Part shown: one piece after another, positions 61,912 through 64,000 of the stretch
Numbering within the stretch: position 1 is the stretch's first letter
Layout of the letters: every line of letters begins with the position of its first letter
Source of the DNA: Staphylococcus argensis
Lineage (GTDB): Bacteria; Bacillota; Bacilli; Staphylococcales; Staphylococcaceae
Length of the DNA stretch: 64,000 nt
NCBI RefSeq assembly: GCF_002902305.1
Contig: NZ_PPPX01000001.1
Location: 815,655 to 879,654, forward strand
Direction of reading: 5' to 3'
Program-made: the position numbers and the translations under genes
Notes under the pieces: generated by a model
Told to the model about the DNA's origin: nothing
Databases searched by the model: none
What the model saw: the letters and a program-made list of their open reading frames with translations, nothing else

Positions 61912-61930
61912 AGCATATAACCTCTTCCGT

Positions 61931-63004
61931 TTAATCTAAAGCGTCTGTAATAAATTTGTTGAATAAATCTTCTTTAGTGTAACTTTCCTTGTATCCGTGC
62001 ATCGCTTCAATAATTGTTGAACGATGTGCTTCAATATCTTTCAACTCATCAATCAAACGATGCTCAGTGAGTTGATCTTCAGCTATCATACGTCCGTAAC
62101 CTTTAGATTCAAAGTTCTTCGCATTATCAATTTGATCGCCACGTGATTGGTCTAAACCAAGTGGTATGAGTAACATTGGAATATTTAATGTTAAAAACTC
62201 ATATATGGCATTAGAACCTGCACGGCTGATCACTGTATGTGTTATAGCAAGCAAATCCGTTAAATCGTCTTTCACGAATTCAAATTGCTTATAGCCCTTC
62301 ACGTTATTGAGCGACGTATCGAGCAATCCTTTACCTGTTAAATGAATGACTTGGTATTTTTCGAGTAATAAATCAAGATTCTGACGTATGATTTCATTTA
62401 ACTTCTTACTACCTAAGCTACCACCCATCACGAGTAAGACGGGTTTCTGGTCGGTGAACTCAGTGAGTTGATAGCCACGACCTTTATCGCCATGTAATAA
62501 ATCTTGACGTACCGTTGCTCCGACAAAGTCTGCCTTGTCTTTCGGTAAGTATTTCACTGTGTCTTCGAACGTCGTATAGATTTTTTTCGCGAATTTGAGT
62601 GCAATCTTATTAGCTAATCCCGGTGTTAAATCAGATTCGTGGATGATCGTAGGTATCTTTAATGATTTCGCTGCAATAACGACGGGTACTGAAACGAATC
62701 CTCCTTTTGAGAATAATGCATCAGGACGTTCTTTCTTCAGTACTTTGCGCGCATCAAGAATCCCTTTTAGAACTTTAAAGACATCTTTAATATTTTCGAA
62801 AGAAAGGTAACGTCGTAGTTTACCACTTGATATCGTATGGTACGTAATCTCAGGAAGTTGAGACTCAATCATTTCTCTCTCTATTCCTTGCTTTGATCCG
62901 ATGTAGAATGCTTGATGGCCTTGTTCGATAGCAGTGGGAATAAGACTGAGATTGACTGAAACGTGTCCAACTGTTCCTCCACCTGTAAATGCTATTTTTG
63001 CCAT
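61931..63004 (-). CDS. murG: UDP-GlcNAc:lipid I N-acetylglucosaminyl transferase
   Basis: Converts lipid I to lipid II on the inner face of the membrane. 357 residues, GT28 family with two Rossmann-like domains. FTGGGTVGHVSVNLSL (residues 6-21) is the membrane-proximal glycine-rich loop, VMGGSLGSKKLNE the second, and SRAGSNAIYEFL (about 262-273) with PLGLDQSRGDQ binds the nucleotide sugar. The first loop reads GGTVGHV, the form of staphylococcal MurG. GAGG precedes the ATG. A GNAT gene sits 10 bases upstream, so they are probably cotranscribed. Confidence 0.96.
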   Translation of the reverse strand: MAKIAFTGGGTVGHVSVNLSLIPTAIEQGHQAFYIGSKQGIEREMIESQLPEITYHTISSGKLRRYLSFENIKDVFKVLKGILDARKVLKKERPDALFSKGGFVSVPVVIAAKSLKIPTIIHESDLTPGLANKIALKFAKKIYTTFEDTVKYLPKDKADFVGATVRQDLLHGDKGRGYQLTEFTDQKPVLLVMGGSLGSKKLNEIIRQNLDLLLEKYQVIHLTGKGLLDTSLNNVKGYKQFEFVKDDLTDLLAITHTVISRAGSNAIYEFLTLNIPMLLIPLGLDQSRGDQIDNAKNFESKGYGRMIAEDQLTEHRLIDELKDIEAHRSTIIEAMHGYKESYTKEDLFNKFITDALD

Positions 63005-63014
63005 AATTCAACCT

Positions 63015-63524
63015 CTATTCTTCTAGTTTTTTATAATATGCGTAAAAGGGCTCGCCCTTATTGAATGGATGATAATCAATTTCGGCTTCCCCAGCTTTAG
63101 AGAAACCGAACTTTTCAAACAAACCTTGAGCCGGCTTATTTAAAGCGAAAGTATCAGTTAAGAGCACGTGAATATCGTGATCGAGCGCAAGGTTCACCGC
63201 AAAGTCAAAGAGTGCTGTCGCTGCACCTTTATAATCTTGAGAACCTGCTAATCGATGAATCACGTACGCACCGTCACGCTCGACAGGCCAATCAATCTTA
63301 TCATACCAGTCTGATTGAACTTGGTCGATAACGATAAAGCCATAAATACGCTGGTCAATATCTAATGCGTACAGCGTTTCTTTCTCGATATCTTCTTCAA
63401 AGTGTTCTTCTACAGGATAAGCATCATCCCATTGGTGATTATTGTCCTGTTTCATCAATGCTTTCGCTTCTTCAACAAGTTCAAGGATTGTAGGAAGATC
63501 TTCTGTCGTCGCTAATCTTATCAT
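63015..63524 (-). CDS. GNAT family N-acetyltransferase
   Basis: 169 residues of the GNAT fold: MIRLATTEDLPTILELVEEA at the N-terminus, an acidic middle, and the acetyl-CoA region around residues 90-130 with RLAGSQDYKGAATALFDFAV and a late LNKPAQGLFEKFGFSKAGE. The acceptor substrate is unknown. Its conserved place directly before murG suggests co-expression with wall synthesis, not necessarily a role in it. GAGGTG precedes the start. Confidence 0.87.
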   Translation of the reverse strand: MIRLATTEDLPTILELVEEAKALMKQDNNHQWDDAYPVEEHFEEDIEKETLYALDIDQRIYGFIVIDQVQSDWYDKIDWPVERDGAYVIHRLAGSQDYKGAATALFDFAVNLALDHDIHVLLTDTFALNKPAQGLFEKFGFSKAGEAEIDYHPFNKGEPFYAYYKKLEE

Positions 63525-63542
63525 AAGGGCAACACCTCTTTA

Positions 63543-64000
63543 TTATTGTAGTTTGTGTAATAAGTCATCTAACACGGTATCGTGTTGATTTGATTTCTCG
63601 ACTAATGCTTGAGTAAATTTCTCATTCGTTGATTGATCAAACTTACCTGTTTCATCTAGATGGTTGTCTTTTTGGAAGGCTTTCACTTGATTTTCCAAAT
63701 TGGAATCGAATGAAGTACCTTCGTCATCTGTACGATAACCTAATGCGTCCAAGCCAATTTTAATAGTTGAGACGTGTTTATTATCGTCACCGACTTTTAG
63801 CGTTTTATCTGTAGGAATCACACTAAGTTGTTGATATTTAGGTGGTTTGATTGTGTGATCAGGCTTAATACCTTTCCCATGAATATAATGACCCTTTGGC
63901 GTTAACCACTTCATATTAGTAAATTTCAAGAGAGAGCCATCTTTAAATTCATGTGTTGTTTGTACGATACCCTTACCGAATGACTTAGAACCATAAACGG
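63543..64000 (-). CDS. ctpA: carboxy-terminal processing protease, C-terminal part
   Basis: Read from base 64000 on the minus strand, the frame opens with YGSKSFGKGIVQTTHEFKDG, so the gene begins outside the window. SFGKGIVQ carries the catalytic Lys of S41 proteases (Ser-Lys dyad), and LKFTNMKWLTPKGHYIHGKGI follows as in CtpA. The last 70 or so residues (VGDDNKHVSTIKIGLDALGY onward) form a peptidoglycan-binding (PG_binding_1) domain, as in S. aureus CtpA. The signal sequence, PDZ domain and catalytic Ser are not in view. Located 18 bases before the GNAT gene. Confidence 0.92.
   Translation of the reverse strand, partial: VYGSKSFGKGIVQTTHEFKDGSLLKFTNMKWLTPKGHYIHGKGIKPDHTIKPPKYQQLSVIPTDKTLKVGDDNKHVSTIKIGLDALGYRTDDEGTSFDSNLENQVKAFQKDNHLDETGKFDQSTNEKFTQALVEKSNQHDTVLDDLLHKLQ

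Overview
The window is a chromosomal core segment of a Staphylococcus. The evidence is the gene set and its order: parC-alsT, mprF-msrA, msrR, tyrA, a trpEGDCFBA operon, femA-femB, pepF, phoU-pstBACS, cvfB, lysC-asd-dapA-dapB-dapD, odhA-odhB, arlR-arlS, a pgpB-like PAP2 gene, murG and ctpA. The FemA/FemB pair, MprF and ArlRS are typical of the genus. The proteins clearly differ from those of S. aureus as I remember them, so a coagulase-negative species is likely. I cannot name the species. I saw no rRNA, tRNA, CRISPR array, prophage or insertion sequence.

Layout. 1-13.3 kb: the 3' end of parC, an alanine/sodium symporter, an AI-2E-family membrane protein, mprF (lysyl-phosphatidylglycerol synthase/flippase), msrA, an LCP cell-wall protein, a 4-oxalocrotonate tautomerase, a Y-family DNA polymerase with two LexA boxes in its promoter, tyrA and an M42 aminopeptidase. 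13.3-20.2 kb: a tryptophan operon behind a good sigma-A promoter and two tandem tryptophan T-boxes. Its trpF and trpA each carry one in-frame nonsense codon. 20.2-23.9 kb: a DJ-1/PfpI-like protein, then femA and femB. 23.9-25.6 kb: about 1.7 kb of AT-rich sequence without a convincing gene. 25.6-36 kb: a small membrane protein, pepF, the phosphate uptake operon pstSCAB-phoU, cvfB and an ABC-F ATPase.

36-45 kb: a lysine riboswitch, then lysC-asd-dapA-dapB-dapD, an M20 amidohydrolase, an alanine-racemase-like gene and lysA. Together these form an acetylated-diaminopimelate route supplying lysine and peptidoglycan. 45-54 kb: cspA, a DUF1033-like protein, acyP, an XpaC-like/TelA-like pair, brnQ with a CodY-like box, a vWA/MoxR-ATPase pair, a VOC protein and small proteins. 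54-60.7 kb: odhB and odhA (2-oxoglutarate dehydrogenase), then arlS and arlR. 60.8-61.05 kb: a short Fur-box-controlled transcript with C-rich stretches and a terminator, in the arlR-pgpB interval. I read it as the homologue of the iron-sparing sRNA IsrR. 61.3-64 kb: the PAP2 phosphatase, murG, a GNAT protein and the C-terminal part of ctpA.

The most notable points are the IsrR-like sRNA, the doubly interrupted tryptophan operon behind an apparently intact tandem T-box leader, the two LexA boxes at the polymerase promoter, and several large unexplained inverted repeats in intergenic DNA.
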